Notes: generated from the letters alone by a model not told the origin. DNA of 64,000 nucleotides from Caulobacter endophyticus (GCF_029543245.1 NZ_JARQWV010000008.1:62001-126000); one strand, 5' to 3'. Counted from the first letter of the stretch, positions 8,140 through 16,662 are shown. Numbers and translations: made by a program.

Positions 8140-8769
8140 CTAACGTCCGTCCTGTTCGAGACGCTCGCGCAGGGCTTGGTTTTCTGCTTCCAGCGCGTCC
8201 AGCCTTTCGCGAAGCGGCTGGACCGCGCGGGAAATCTCGGCCTCGGTAAAGCGCGGCACGATATGCTGGGGGCAGTTCCAGTCGAAGGCCGCCAGCCGCA
8301 ACCGAAAGATCCGCTCGGGCCTGCCCCGATAAGAGGGATCGGACACCTGGGCCAGCAGGGCCGGGTCGGCGTCCAGCGCCAGGCGTTCGGCATGGGCCAG
8401 GATCTTCAAACGGGCCCGGCGGGGATAGTCGACCAGGATCAGGGCGACGCGGTTGTTGGCGTCGAGGTTGCCGACGCTGATGTACTGGCGATTGCCGCGA
8501 AAGTCGGCGAAGGCCAGGGTCGTCTCGTCGATCACCTTCAGGAAGCCGGGCGGTCCGCCGCGATATTGCACGTAGGGCCAGCCGGTTTCCGACACGCTGG
8601 CCATGTAGAAGCTGTCGCGCTCGGCGATGAAGGCCTTTTCGTCCGCCGTGAACGCCTCCATTCGCCGATCGACCTGCCCGGGCGTCCACAGATGGTCGAC
8701 GCCCATTTCGGCCTGTGCGGCGCTCACGCTCGCCGAGCCGGCGAGGTCCAGAAAGCTGTATCGGCTCAC
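8140..8769 (-). CDS. Pyridoxamine 5'-phosphate oxidase-family (FMN-binding split barrel) protein
   Basis: A 209-residue protein. The core at about 38-150 (FYMASVSETGWPYVQYRGGP, then FADFRGNRQYISVGNL and VALILVDYPRRARLKI) is the split-barrel flavin-binding fold of the PNPOx family. The C-terminal 30 residues form a short coiled coil (LRERLDALEAENQALRERL). Members of this subgroup are usually annotated only as flavin-nucleotide-binding proteins, so the substrate is unknown and true pyridoxine-phosphate oxidase activity is unlikely. GTG at 8769 is chosen for its GAGGGA ribosome-binding site; upstream in-frame sequence overlaps the OsmC gene. It lies 32 nt downstream of the OsmC-like gene and is probably co-transcribed. 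Confidence 0.8.
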   Translation of the reverse strand: MSRYSFLDLAGSASVSAAQAEMGVDHLWTPGQVDRRMEAFTADEKAFIAERDSFYMASVSETGWPYVQYRGGPPGFLKVIDETTLAFADFRGNRQYISVGNLDANNRVALILVDYPRRARLKILAHAERLALDADPALLAQVSDPSYRGRPERIFRLRLAAFDWNCPQHIVPRFTEAEISRAVQPLRERLDALEAENQALRERLEQDGR

Positions 8770-8801
8770 GAAAAGTCCCTCATCGCGCTGTGAGGCGAAG
8801 G

Positions 8802-9233
8802 CTATTCCACCAGAGCCGCGTCGAGCGTGATCTCGGCTTTCAGAAGCTTGGAGACCGGGCAGTTGGTCTTGGCGGCGTTCGCCAGCGTCTCGAAGGTGGC
8901 CTGGTCGGCGCCGGGAATCCTGGCCTTGAGGGTCAGGTGCGAGGCGGTGATCGCATAGCCGCCCTCGACCTGCTCGAGCGTGACCTTGGCCGAGGTGTCC
9001 ATCTGGTCGGCTCTCAGACCAGCCTCGCCCAGCACCAACGACAGGGCCATGGTGAAGCAAGCTGAATGCGCCGCGGCGATCAGTTCCTCCGGATTGGAGC
9101 CGGGCTGGCCCTCGAAACGGCTGGAAAAGCCGTACGGATAGGCCTGCAGGGCGCCGCTTTCGGTCGAGATCGAGCCCTTGCCGTCCTTGATGCCGCCGCT
9201 CCAGGCGGCCGATCCGGTCCTGACGATCTTCAT
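8802..9233 (-). CDS. osmC: OsmC-family peroxiredoxin
   Basis: A 143-residue thiol peroxidase of the OsmC type, which reduces organic hydroperoxides. The two conserved cysteines are present: Cys59 in AAAHSACFTMAL and Cys125 in AKTNCPVSKLL. The N-terminal part (WSGGIKDGKGSISTESGAL, then GFSSRFEG) and the full length match the family. The start is supported by AAGGAG 5 nt upstream. Cytoplasmic; no signal peptide. The neighbouring genes are mostly stress or redox related. The family is certain; OsmC versus Ohr is judged from the GKG-S and PYGFSSRF patterns. Confidence 0.92.
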   Translation of the reverse strand: MKIVRTGSAAWSGGIKDGKGSISTESGALQAYPYGFSSRFEGQPGSNPEELIAAAHSACFTMALSLVLGEAGLRADQMDTSAKVTLEQVEGGYAITASHLTLKARIPGADQATFETLANAAKTNCPVSKLLKAEITLDAALVE

Positions 9234-9366
9234 CGCGTTCTCCTTGCGTCTTGAAGTCCCGGCGACAGAGCCACCATAGGCGCCTCACGGCTTGAACGAA
9301 AACGGTGTCACGGCGTGCGAGGCTAGGCGTTCTGAACCTTGGGGCGGCCTGGCGTGTTCAGCCGAC

Positions 9367-9849
9367 ATGACCAACACAGCCCTCATCCCGTCCGCCCTCA
9401 TCGGCGCCGTCGCCAGCGCCCGCTCGATGACGCCGATGGCCACCATCGCCGCGGCCCGCCTTGCAGGGCGCGGCACCCCCGGCAGGCTCGTCCTGCTCGA
9501 TCATCCGCTGTTCAAGTTCGGCGCCCTGGCCATGGGGCTGGGCGAATTGCTGGGCGACAAGATGAAGACCGCGCCGGACCGGACGGTGTTCCTGGGCCTG
9601 CTGGCCCGGATCGCCAGCGCCGGCATCGCCGGAGCGGCCTTGGCGCCGCGCGGTCGCGAGAAGGCCGGCGCCGGCGTGGCGATCGCCACCGCCGTCCCAC
9701 TGGCCTACCTGACCCTGGCCGGACGCAAGCGCGCGATGTCGAAGATCGGCCAGACGCAAAGCGGTCTCGTCGAGGACGCCCTGGTCGTGGCCGCGGGGGT
9801 GGCGACCATCGCCTTCTTCACCCACGGCCGCTGGGGCGATCGCGGCTGA
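9367..9849 (+). CDS. DUF4126-like small integral membrane protein
   Basis: A 160-residue protein with several hydrophobic helices (ALIPSALIGAVASA, GALAMGLGELL, IASAGIAGAALAP, GVAIATAVPLAYLTLA, ALVVAAGVATIAFF). The ARSMTPMATIAAARLAG stretch and the GELLGDKM motif resemble DUF4126 membrane proteins, whose function is unknown. The ATG at 9367 gives an N-terminus that starts with the first helix; the frame is open back to 9292, but that extension is not hydrophobic. The ribosome-binding site is weak. It converges on the SDR gene at 9870. Confidence 0.6.
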   Translation: MTNTALIPSALIGAVASARSMTPMATIAAARLAGRGTPGRLVLLDHPLFKFGALAMGLGELLGDKMKTAPDRTVFLGLLARIASAGIAGAALAPRGREKAGAGVAIATAVPLAYLTLAGRKRAMSKIGQTQSGLVEDALVVAAGVATIAFFTHGRWGDRG

Positions 9850-9869
9850 CCGCGACCGCCGCGCCGGCG

Positions 9870-10769
9870 TCAGGCGATGCCGGCGCCGCCCGTGACGCCA
9901 TAAACCTCGCCGGTCGTGAAGCTGGCCTCCTGCGAGGCGAGCAGCACATAGACCGGCGCGATCTCGACCGGCTGGCCGGGCCGGCCGAACTGGCTGTGCT
10001 CGCCGAAGTGCTGGACCTTCTCCTGAGTCTGGCCGCCGCTCGGCTGCAGCACGGTCCAGAACGGGCCCGGCGCCACGGCGTTGACCCGCACGCCATCCTT
10101 GATCAGCTGCTTGGCCAGCGCCTTGGTGAAGGCGACGATGCCGGCCTTGGTGGTGGCGTAGTCAAGCAGGTTGTCGGACGGCTCGTAGGCCTGCACCGAG
10201 GCGGTGTTGATCACCGCCGCACCCGGCCGAAGGTGGGGGCGGGCCGCCTGGGTGATCCAGAACATGGCGTAGAGATTGGTCTTCAGGGTGTGGTCGAACT
10301 GCTCGCTGTCGATCGCGCCGATATCGGGCCGGCTCACTTGCTTGCCGGCGTTGTTGACCAGGATGTCCAGCCCGCCCAGGCCCTCGACCGCCGCGGCCAC
10401 GAGCTCGCGACAGAAGGCCTCGTCCTTGATGTCGCCGGGCAGGGCGAGCGCCTTGCGGCCCTCGGCCTCGATCAGCGAGACCACTTCGCGCGCGTCGCTC
10501 TCCTCGCTGGGCAGATAGCCGATGGCGACGTCGGCGCCTTCGCGGGCATAGGCGATCGCCGCGGCGCGGCCGATGCCTGAGTCCGCGCCGGTGATCAGCG
10601 CCTTGCGGCCGGCGAGCTTGCCTGCGCCCCGATAGCTGTCCTCGCCGTGGTCGGGTTTGGGGTGCATCTTGGCGGCCAGCCCCGGGGCGGGCTGCGGCTG
10701 GGCCGGGAAGGGCGGCTTGGGGTACTGCTCGCGGGGGTCCTGCATGCGCAGGCGGTCGTCCTTGCTCAT
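9870..10769 (-). CDS. YghA-like short-chain dehydrogenase (SDR)
   Basis: A 299-residue NAD(P)-dependent oxidoreductase. Motifs in order: TGADSGIG (60-67, cofactor loop), NNAG (139-142), Ser191 in NTASVQAY, and YATTK (Tyr204, Lys208). The N-terminal 50 residues are Pro/Gln-rich (PKPPFPAQPQPAPG), as in YghA-like SDRs often annotated as glucose-1-dehydrogenase relatives; the substrate is unproven. An EcfG-type promoter (GGAAC-N17-CGTT) ends 25 nt upstream of the start codon, so the gene is probably part of the general stress response. An AGGAG ribosome-binding site is present. Confidence 0.9.
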   Translation of the reverse strand: MSKDDRLRMQDPREQYPKPPFPAQPQPAPGLAAKMHPKPDHGEDSYRGAGKLAGRKALITGADSGIGRAAAIAYAREGADVAIGYLPSEESDAREVVSLIEAEGRKALALPGDIKDEAFCRELVAAAVEGLGGLDILVNNAGKQVSRPDIGAIDSEQFDHTLKTNLYAMFWITQAARPHLRPGAAVINTASVQAYEPSDNLLDYATTKAGIVAFTKALAKQLIKDGVRVNAVAPGPFWTVLQPSGGQTQEKVQHFGEHSQFGRPGQPVEIAPVYVLLASQEASFTTGEVYGVTGGAGIA

Positions 10770-10793
10770 GTCCGTCTCCTGGGTGTGCGCATC

Positions 10794-10819
10794 AACGGGG
10801 CGATCGCGGGCGGTGTTCC
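10794..10819 (-). promoter_or_regulatory. EcfG / sigma-T type general-stress promoter
   Basis: On the minus strand GGAAC (10819-10815) is followed by exactly 17 nt and CGTT (10797-10794). This is the known consensus of alphaproteobacterial EcfG sigma factors (SigT in Caulobacter). It sits immediately upstream of the YghA-like SDR gene in the correct orientation and spacing. Confidence 0.68.
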
Positions 10820-10903
10820 GCCGGGAAGGGCCCGGCCTGCGGCCGCGAGAACCTTGGCGGGATGGGCGGGCGTTGAAGCAGGGTCAGCCAGATGGAGACC
10901 GTC

Positions 10904-11083
10904 ATGCCCGCCAAGTCCGCCGCCCAGCAGAAAGCCGCCGGAGCCGCCCTGTCGGCCAAGCGCGGAGACACGCCCAAGAGCAAGCTCAAGGGCGCGTCCA
11001 AGTCGATGCTGTCGATGAGCGAAAAGCAGCTTGAAGAGTTTGCCCACACCAAGCGCAAGGGCAAGCCCGAGCACGTCCGCTGA
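10904..11083 (+). CDS. DUF3008-family small basic protein
   Basis: A 59-residue Lys/Ala/Ser-rich protein (MPAKSAAQQKAAGAALSAKRGD, then SKLKGASKSMLSMSEKQLEEFA, KRKGKPEHV). This matches DUF3008 small proteins of alphaproteobacteria, which have no known activity. The start at 10904 is chosen over the ATG at 10892 because GATGGAG lies 6 nt upstream and the family begins MPA. It is divergent from the SDR gene. A weak EcfG-like match upstream (AGAAC-N18-CGTT) is not convincing. Confidence 0.75.
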   Translation: MPAKSAAQQKAAGAALSAKRGDTPKSKLKGASKSMLSMSEKQLEEFAHTKRKGKPEHVR

Positions 11084-11109
11084 CCTGTTTGGAGCTGCTG
11101 GTCCGCCCC

Positions 11110-11142
11110 GCGACGGCCTCGTCTGCGCGAAAAGGCCGTCGC
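11110..11142. terminator. Hairpin between convergent DUF3008 and hemerythrin genes
   Basis: GCGACGGCCT (11110-11119) pairs with AGGCCGTCGC (11133-11142), a 10-bp perfect stem with a 13-nt loop. It could terminate both convergent genes; no strong T tract on either side. Confidence 0.5.
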
Positions 11143-11172
11143 TGCTGAAGGGCCTGAGGCGCCGAGCTGACC

Positions 11173-11709
11173 CTAGTGAGAAGCCTGCCTGGAGAGTTCG
11201 GCCATCAGCTCTTCCTTGCGGGCGGCCATGCGCTCGCCCATCGCTTCGAGATCCTCGTCGCCTTTCTTGGCCTGAGCGAAGAAGCCGCCCGGCTGCTCTT
11301 CTTCCTTGACGTGGTGCTTGATGTATTCGCCCAGCACCTTGACCTTGGCGTCGTAGAACTCCTCGCCCGGCTTCATCGCCTCGATCTCGGCGATCAGCTT
11401 CTTGGCGCCGTCGTGCTCGACATAGGCCTCGTCGATCAGGTCGTCCTCCACCTCGCCGCGGCTTTCGGGATAGAGCACCTCTTCCTCGATCTGGGTGTGG
11501 ACTTTCAGCGCGAGCGCGATCTTGTCGAAGAGGGCCTGCTTTTCGCGGTCGCTTTCCAGCTGCTCGTATTCGTCGAACATGGCCTCGACCTCGCGGTGGT
11601 CGGCCTTGAGCAAGCGGATCGCCAGGGGATCGCGGCGGCCGGTGCGGCGCGTGCGGCGCGACTTGGCGGTCTTCGAGGCGGATTTCGAGGCGGTCTTGGT
11701 GGTGGGCAT
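11173..11709 (-). CDS. Hemerythrin HHE-domain protein with basic N-terminal tail
   Basis: A 178-residue protein. Residues about 28-145 form a hemerythrin-like four-helix bundle with the expected metal ligands: His38 (KADHREVE), His71 and Glu75 (HTQIEEEVLYP), His99 (VEHDGAKK) and His132/His133 (YIKHHVKEEE). Such proteins bind a di-iron centre and take part in oxygen or stress handling. The first 26 residues are almost only Lys, Arg, Ser, Thr and Ala (KTASKSASKTAKSRRTRR), a tail that could bind nucleic acid or membrane; that is inference. It stands alone, converging on DUF3008. Confidence 0.87.
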   Translation of the reverse strand: MPTTKTASKSASKTAKSRRTRRTGRRDPLAIRLLKADHREVEAMFDEYEQLESDREKQALFDKIALALKVHTQIEEEVLYPESRGEVEDDLIDEAYVEHDGAKKLIAEIEAMKPGEEFYDAKVKVLGEYIKHHVKEEEQPGGFFAQAKKGDEDLEAMGERMAARKEELMAELSRQASH

Positions 11710-11875
11710 GTCGGCGCTCCGGTTGGCGTTGCTTGCGGCTTCAAGTCGGTGCGCCGCTCGCCGGTTCCCATGGCCGCGCTAGTTGAGAGATGATCTCATG
11801 GCTTGGTCGGCGGGGTCGAGTTATTTGCGCTAAATCAGTAGCTTAAGGGGAGGTCTTGGTCGGGTTTACGACACA

Positions 11876-11901
11876 GGAACGCTCCTGGCGTCGACTGCAT
11901 T
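11876..11901 (+). promoter_or_regulatory. Near-consensus EcfG-type promoter upstream of Gln-rich gene
   Basis: GGAAC (11876-11880), 17-nt spacer, CATT (11898-11901) instead of CGTT: one mismatch from the alphaproteobacterial general-stress consensus. It lies 47 nt upstream of the start of the Gln-rich gene. Confidence 0.38.
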
Positions 11902-11948
11902 GGGGATGGGCCGGGGCATCCGGCGATCAAGCACTCAGGGAGACGGCC

Positions 11949-12239
11949 ATGGGCGAGAACGCCAATAACGACCGCATGCAGCAGCAGCCCAACGACGCCC
12001 AGCGCCAGCAAGCGGGCCAGCAGAACCAACAGGGCGAGACGCGCCAGCCGCAGCAGCAACAGAACGATCCGCAGCAGGCCCAGCCGGACCAGCAGAACCA
12101 GCAGGCCGACCGCGAGCGTCGTCCGGGCGAGCGGCAGGAAGGGCTCGACATCGAAGGCGAGGGTGACGGCCTGGCAGGCGGCGTCGACACCGGCGCAATC
12201 CAGCCGGGGCGCACCGGTCAGGGCGACGTCGAGCGCTGA
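11949..12239 (+). CDS. Gln-rich, probably disordered small protein
   Basis: A 96-residue protein whose first 55 residues are dominated by Gln, Asn, Asp and Arg (MQQQPNDAQRQQAGQQNQQ and similar), followed by an acidic Gly-rich segment. There are no hydrophobic helices and no Cys, so it is predicted to be intrinsically disordered. The start is supported by GGGAG upstream. No family assigned. The stress-type neighbours and a near-consensus EcfG promoter suggest a hydrophilin-like stress role, which is only inference. A good terminator follows the stop. Confidence 0.62.
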   Translation: MGENANNDRMQQQPNDAQRQQAGQQNQQGETRQPQQQQNDPQQAQPDQQNQQADRERRPGERQEGLDIEGEGDGLAGGVDTGAIQPGRTGQGDVER

Positions 12240-12248
12240 GCGCACATC

Positions 12249-12278
12249 AAGGCCGGCCTTCGGGTCGGCCTTTCTCTT
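12249..12278 (+). terminator. Rho-independent terminator after the Gln-rich gene
   Basis: AAGGCCGGCC (12249-12258), tetraloop TTCG, then GGTCGGCCTT (12263-12272) with one G-T wobble, followed by TTTCTCTT. A strong stem with a T-rich tail. Confidence 0.8.
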
Positions 12279-12304
12279 GGTTCATTCATGGCTGGAGAGT
12301 TGTC

Positions 12305-12526
12305 GTGAGCAGTCGGCTCGAGATTTCGCGCTTCGAAGGCGGCTGGGCCGTGAAGCTGTGGGACACCGGCGAGGTCCTGTTCTTCACCTCGGGCCGGCAG
12401 GCCCGGCGCGAGGCCGACCGGCTGGCGGCCCAAGCCCGCGGCGAGGTGCGGATAGAGGTCCATGATCTTGGCCGGGAACTGAGGTCGGAGTGGGCGAGCG
12501 CATCGGCCCTGGCGTCCGGCCGTTAG
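12305..12526 (+). CDS. DUF2188-like small protein
   Basis: A 73-residue protein. The pattern FEGGWAVKLWDTGEVLFF, then Ala/Arg-rich helix ARREADRLAAQARGEVRIEVHD, resembles the short beta-beta-alpha DUF2188 proteins (GGWAVK motif), of unknown function. It starts with GTG preceded by GGAGAG. It is placed between a terminator and a hybrid kinase gene, so it has its own promoter or relies on read-through. Confidence is moderate because of the short length. Confidence 0.55.
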   Translation: MSSRLEISRFEGGWAVKLWDTGEVLFFTSGRQARREADRLAAQARGEVRIEVHDLGRELRSEWASASALASGR

Positions 12527-12543
12527 TCCCATTTCGTAGCTCC

Positions 12544-12560
12544 GGCTCCGCGGAGCCTTT
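12544..12560 (+). terminator. Palindrome with short T run after the DUF2188-like gene
   Basis: GGCTCCG and CGGAGCC abut to a perfect 14-bp palindrome followed by TTT. Possible weak terminator, or an operator for the kinase gene starting at 12604. Confidence 0.35.
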
Positions 12561-12603
12561 CCGACGTAGCTGCGTTGTTGCCCGGCGGGGAAAGCAACAA
12601 GCG

Positions 12604-15045
12604 ATGTCGATAAAGCCAGTCAGCGCCCGAGAAAGAATATTTCCAGGCGACAGCGAAATGGCGCGCCTGATGCGCGCAAAGGACTGGTCGGGGCATCCCC
12701 TCGGTGAACCGGAAACCTGGCCGACGGGGCTGACGACGCCCTTGGCCATGATGCTCACCTCCCGGTTCGAGATGTGGCTGGGCTGGGGCGACGATCTCTG
12801 CTTCTTCTACAACGACGCCTACATTCCCACCCTCGGGGCCAAGCATCCATGGGCGCTGGGCGAGCCGTTCCGCGAGGTCTGGAAGGAAGTCTACGCCGAC
12901 GTCGAGGACCAGGTCCGCTCGGTGATGGTCGAGGGCGTGGCCACTTGGAACAAGGCCTTGCAACTGCTGCTGGAGCGCAATGGCTATCCCGAGGAGACCT
13001 ACCACACCTTCTCCTACAGTCCGCTTCGGGATGGCGAGGCCATTCGCGGCCTGATGTGCATCGTCACGGAAGAGACCGAACGCGTGATCAGCGAGCGCCG
13101 CCTCGACACCGTCCGGCGCCTGGGCGAATGCCTGATCGGGACGATGAGCCAGGAGGCCGTTCTGCAGGGTGTCTGCGACGCCCTGGCCGCCAACACCGAG
13201 GACTTTCCGTTCGCCCTGGCCTATGTCCACGATGCGCTGGGCGGCCTGGTCGGCTGTTCGGCCACCGATGAGGGCCGCGGCCTGCTGCGCATGACCTGGC
13301 CGCTGGCCGGGGGGAGCGACGGCAGCCAGGACTTCCCCCTGGACGAAGAGGTCGACTATCCCACCGGCGGCTGGGCTATTCCGCCGAGGCGAGCGCTGAT
13401 CCTGCCCATTCCAGCCGCCCACGGCGGTGCGTCCGCCACCCTGGTTCTCGGCCTCAACCCCCATCGAAAGGGCGACGACGGCCTGAACGACCTGGCCAAC
13501 CTGGTCGCGGACCGCTCAGCGGGCGCCTTCGCCCAGGCCCACAGCGTCGAGACCGAACGGCGGCGGTCGGACCGGATCTGGACCAACTCGCGCGACCTGA
13601 TGGTCGTCGTCGACGGGGAGGGGGTCTTCCAGTCCGTCAGCCCGGCCTGGACCCGCATCCTGGGTCATCCCGTCGAGGCCGTGGTCGGCCGGCGCGTCGA
13701 GACGTTCGTGCTCAAGGAGGACCTTGAGGTGACCCGCCTGGCCCTGTCGGGCGTGCTCACCGGCGAGCAGGTCACGGGGTTCGAGAACCGCTACGAGACG
13801 GCCGACGGCGGCCACCGTTGGATATCCTGGAACACCGCCTTCGAGGATGGCCTCGTCTATGGCTACGGACGTGACGTCACTGAGGAAAAGCTCCAGGCGC
13901 TTCAGCTCAAGCAGGCCGAGGACGCCTTGCGCCAGGCCCAGAAGATGGAGGCCATCGGCCAGCTTACGGGCGGGGTGGCGCACGACTTCAACAACCTGCT
14001 GACCGTCATCCGCTCGTCGGCCGATCTCTTGCGGACGCGCGAGCTCGGGCCGGAGCGTCGTCGCCGCTACGTCGATGCGATCTCCGACACCGCCGACCGG
14101 GCGGCCAAGCTGACCAGCCAGCTCCTGTCCTTTTCGCGGCGGCAGGCGCTGAAGCCCGAGTGCTTCAACGTCGTCTCCAAGGTCGAGGCGCTGGGCGACA
14201 TCCTGCGTTCGGTGCTGGGCGCCCGTGTCCACCTGGACATCGACGTGGCCTGCCATGACTGCGCGGTCGAAGCCGACGCCAACCAGTTCGAGACGGCGCT
14301 TATCAACCTGGCGGTCAATGCCCGCGACGCCATGGACGGCGAAGGCGCCCTGACGATCCGCATCGACGCGGCCACGGTCATACCGGCCATCCGGGGACAT
14401 GCGCAGGGCTCGGGGGATTTCGTGACGGTCGCCGTGATCGACCAGGGCGCGGGCATCGCCGCCGCCGACCTGGCCAAGATCTTCGAACCCTTCTTCACGA
14501 CCAAGGAGATCGGTCGCGGGACGGGGCTGGGCCTCAGCCAGGTCTACGGCTTCGCCAAGCAGTCGGGCGGCGACGTGGCCGTGGCGAGCGCGCCTGGCGA
14601 GGGGGCGGCGTTCACCCTCTATCTGCCGCGCACGCACGCCAGCGCCCTGGCGCCGGAGCCGCCTATGGCGTTCTCGCGCATGCGCCACCACGGCCGGATC
14701 CTGGTGGTCGAGGACAACGCCGCGATCGGCGAGTTCGCCACCCAGCTCCTGCGCGACCTGGGCTATCAGACCGAGCTGGCCACCAATGCGGCCGACGCGC
14801 TGGCCCGGCTGGACCGCGACGGTCCTTTCGACCTGCTGTTCAGCGACGTGGTCATGCCCGGCGTCGGCGGCGTGGAACTGGCGCGGACAGTGAGGAAGCG
14901 CTGGCCGGACCTGCCGGTCGTCCTGACCAGCGGATACAGCCACGTCCTGGCGACCGACGCGCGCCACGGGTTTCCGCTGCTTCACAAGCCCTACTCGGTC
15001 GAGGACCTGTCCCACATTCTTCGCCAGACCAGCGCGGTCGCCTGA
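12604..15045 (+). CDS. PAS/GAF hybrid sensor histidine kinase with C-terminal receiver
   Basis: An 813-residue cytoplasmic hybrid kinase. N-terminal PAS-like region (about 20-160, [21 protein letters not shown]), GAF-like region (about 175-315), second PAS domain (about 325-430, [19 protein letters not shown]), HisKA with His460 in [11 protein letters not shown], HATPase_c ([12 protein letters not shown]-box, [17 protein letters not shown]) and a receiver domain with phosphoacceptor Asp748 in [10 protein letters not shown]. There are no transmembrane segments, so it senses an internal signal. ATG at 12604 follows GGGGAAAG; the frame is open to 12490, but that part is Arg-rich. No partner regulator is adjacent; the built-in receiver may receive or drain phosphate. 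Confidence 0.9.
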   Translation: MSIKPVSARERIFPGDSEMARLMRAKDWSGHPLGEPETWPTGLTTPLAMMLTSRFEMWLGWGDDLCFFYNDAYIPTLGAKHPWALGEPFREVWKEVYADVEDQVRSVMVEGVATWNKALQLLLERNGYPEETYHTFSYSPLRDGEAIRGLMCIVTEETERVISERRLDTVRRLGECLIGTMSQEAVLQGVCDALAANTEDFPFALAYVHDALGGLVGCSATDEGRGLLRMTWPLAGGSDGSQDFPLDEEVDYPTGGWAIPPRRALILPIPAAHGGASATLVLGLNPHRKGDDGLNDLANLVADRSAGAFAQAHSVETERRRSDRIWTNSRDLMVVVDGEGVFQSVSPAWTRILGHPVEAVVGRRVETFVLKEDLEVTRLALSGVLTGEQVTGFENRYETADGGHRWISWNTAFEDGLVYGYGRDVTEEKLQALQLKQAEDALRQAQKMEAIGQLTGGVAHDFNNLLTVIRSSADLLRTRELGPERRRRYVDAISDTADRAAKLTSQLLSFSRRQALKPECFNVVSKVEALGDILRSVLGARVHLDIDVACHDCAVEADANQFETALINLAVNARDAMDGEGALTIRIDAATVIPAIRGHAQGSGDFVTVAVIDQGAGIAAADLAKIFEPFFTTKEIGRGTGLGLSQVYGFAKQSGGDVAVASAPGEGAAFTLYLPRTHASALAPEPPMAFSRMRHHGRILVVEDNAAIGEFATQLLRDLGYQTELATNAADALARLDRDGPFDLLFSDVVMPGVGGVELARTVRKRWPDLPVVLTSGYSHVLATDARHGFPLLHKPYSVEDLSHILRQTSAVA

Positions 15046-15058
15046 GCCGCGCCGGCTC

Positions 15059-15086
15059 GGGCGCCTGGGCCTTCGTCCAAGCGCCC
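15059..15086 (+). terminator. Hairpin after the hybrid kinase gene
   Basis: GGGCGC at 15059-15064 pairs with GCGCCC at 15081-15086, extended by TGG/CCA around an 8-nt loop with one mismatch. No U tract. A second small palindrome (TAGGCC GA GGCCTA, 15100-15113) follows. Confidence 0.45.
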
Positions 15087-15216
15087 AGCGACCAAAGTCT
15101 AGGCCGAGGCCTACGCTTGTGCGGATGGGCCGGGCGAGGGGCGTCGAGCTATTGCCTGGGGCGTCGTCCAGTGCTCGTCCCGAGCGTCCGGACGCGCATT
15201 TCCGCGAGGCCCCGGC

Positions 15217-15825
15217 ATGGCGACACAGATTTCCAAAACCCGCCTGGAAGCGTTCAGCGACGGCGTGATCGCGATCATCATCACCATCATGGTGCTGGAG
15301 CTGCAGCCGCCGAAGGGGGGCGACCTGGCCGCGCTGGCGCCGCTGCTGCCGACCTTTCTCGGCTACGCGCTGAGCTTCACCTATGTCGGCATCTACTGGA
15401 ACAACCACCATCACCTGCTGCGCGCCGCCGGCGGCATCAGCGGCTCGGTGATGTGGGCCAACCTGCACCTGCTGTTCTGGCTGTCGATGATCCCCTTCGC
15501 CACGGCCTGGATGGAACAGAGCCACTTTGGCCGCGCGCCGGTGATGATCTACGGCGTGCTGCTTCTGGTCACCGGCGCGGCCTTCCGCGTCCTGGGCTCG
15601 CGCCTGGCGCGCCACGAGGGCCGCGGGTCACCCCTGGCCGCCGCCCTGGGCGGCGACTGGAAGACCAATCTTTCGATCGCCGGATACGCCGCCGGGGTGC
15701 TGGTCGCCCTCGTCTCGCCCGCGGCGTCGCTGGTCTTCTACGTGGCCGTCGCCGCGCTGTGGCTGCTGCCTGATCGACGCGTCGTCCACCTGGCCGACGG
15801 TCGCCACCACGCCGCCGAGAACTGA
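15217..15825 (+). CDS. TMEM175-like (DUF1211) membrane protein, putative potassium channel
   Basis: A 202-residue protein with about six transmembrane helices. The hallmark of the bacterial TMEM175 family, an R-x-x-x-FSDG motif at the start of helix 1, is present as RLEAFSDGVIAIIITIMVLEL. The family contains lysosomal potassium channels and bacterial homologues with K+ conductance. A second conserved patch, YWNNHHHLLRAAGG, is also typical. The start is ATG with a rather weak ribosome-binding site in a GC-rich leader. It ends 30 nt before the following SDR gene, which suggests one transcript. Confidence 0.82.
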   Translation: MATQISKTRLEAFSDGVIAIIITIMVLELQPPKGGDLAALAPLLPTFLGYALSFTYVGIYWNNHHHLLRAAGGISGSVMWANLHLLFWLSMIPFATAWMEQSHFGRAPVMIYGVLLLVTGAAFRVLGSRLARHEGRGSPLAAALGGDWKTNLSIAGYAAGVLVALVSPAASLVFYVAVAALWLLPDRRVVHLADGRHHAAEN

Positions 15826-15855
15826 GCGGCGGCGCTTCCAGAAACGAGGATCGAG

Positions 15856-16596
15856 ATGGATTTCGAAGGCGAACACCAGGGCAAGGTCGCCCTGGTGCTG
15901 GGCGGCTCGCGCGGTATAGGCGCGGCCATCGTCGAGCGACTGGCCATGGACGGAGCCAAGGTGGCCTTCACCTACTTCGCCTCGCCGGATCAGGCGCAGG
16001 CCCTTGCCGCGCGGCTGAGCGGCCAGAGCTGCGAGGTCGTCGCCATCCAGGCCGACAGCGGCGACGCCGCCCAGGTCGAGGCGGCGATCGACGAGACGCT
16101 GGCGCGCTATGGGCGGCTGGACATCCTGGTGGCCAGCACCGGCGTGCTGCACCGCGGCGCGATCGAGCAGATCTCGCTCGAGGAATTCGACCGGGTTATG
16201 GCGGTCAATGTCCGCGGCGCCTTCGCGGCCGTGCGCCATGCCGCGCCGCGCATGAGCGACGGCGGGCGGATCGTCACCATCGGCAGCAACATCGTCGCCC
16301 GTGTCGGCTTCACGGGCGCGACGCTCTACACCATGGCCAAGGCGGCGATCGCGGCCCTGGTCAAGGGCGCGGCGCTGGACCTCGCCGCGCGGGGGATCAC
16401 GGTCAACAACATCCAGCCCGGACCGACCACCACCGACATGACCTCGGCCCACGTCGAGATGATCCTGCCGCTGATCCCGCTGGGCCGCATGGGGCGGCCC
16501 GCCGAAGTGGCGGGTCTGGTCTCGTACCTGGCGCGCGACGAGGCTGGTTTCATCACCGGCGCCAGCCTGACGATCGACGGCGGCGTCTCGGTCTAG
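15856..16596 (+). CDS. SDR-family oxidoreductase
   Basis: A 246-residue classical short-chain dehydrogenase with a cofactor loop GGSRGIGAAI (16-25), a central VASTGV in place of the usual NNAG, Ser in TIGSNIV and the catalytic YTMAK. The C-terminus (GFITGASLTIDGGVSV) is typical of FabG-like SDRs. The replaced NNAG motif is a small oddity; the rest of the active site is complete. AACGAGGATCGAG precedes the ATG as ribosome-binding site. It follows the TMEM175-like gene by 30 nt. Substrate not predictable. Confidence 0.88.
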   Translation: MDFEGEHQGKVALVLGGSRGIGAAIVERLAMDGAKVAFTYFASPDQAQALAARLSGQSCEVVAIQADSGDAAQVEAAIDETLARYGRLDILVASTGVLHRGAIEQISLEEFDRVMAVNVRGAFAAVRHAAPRMSDGGRIVTIGSNIVARVGFTGATLYTMAKAAIAALVKGAALDLAARGITVNNIQPGPTTTDMTSAHVEMILPLIPLGRMGRPAEVAGLVSYLARDEAGFITGASLTIDGGVSV

Positions 16597-16608
16597 CGAC
16601 GACGAAAA

Positions 16609-16640
16609 GAACCGGCTGGGGCGATCGTCCCAGCCGGTTC
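16609..16640. terminator. Bidirectional terminator hairpin
   Basis: GAACCGGCTGGG (16609-16620) and CCCAGCCGGTTC (16629-16640) form a perfect 12-bp stem with an 8-nt loop, between the convergent SDR and membrane-protein genes. The flanks are A-rich on the left (GACGAAAA) and carry CAACCATTTCT on the right. Confidence 0.75.
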
Positions 16641-16662
16641 GCAACCATTTCTAACTGTCGGG

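Noticed and set aside
10850..10882. EcfG promoter upstream of the DUF3008 gene
   Set aside because: AGAAC-N18-CGTT has a mismatch in the -35 and a non-standard spacer; too weak to claim.
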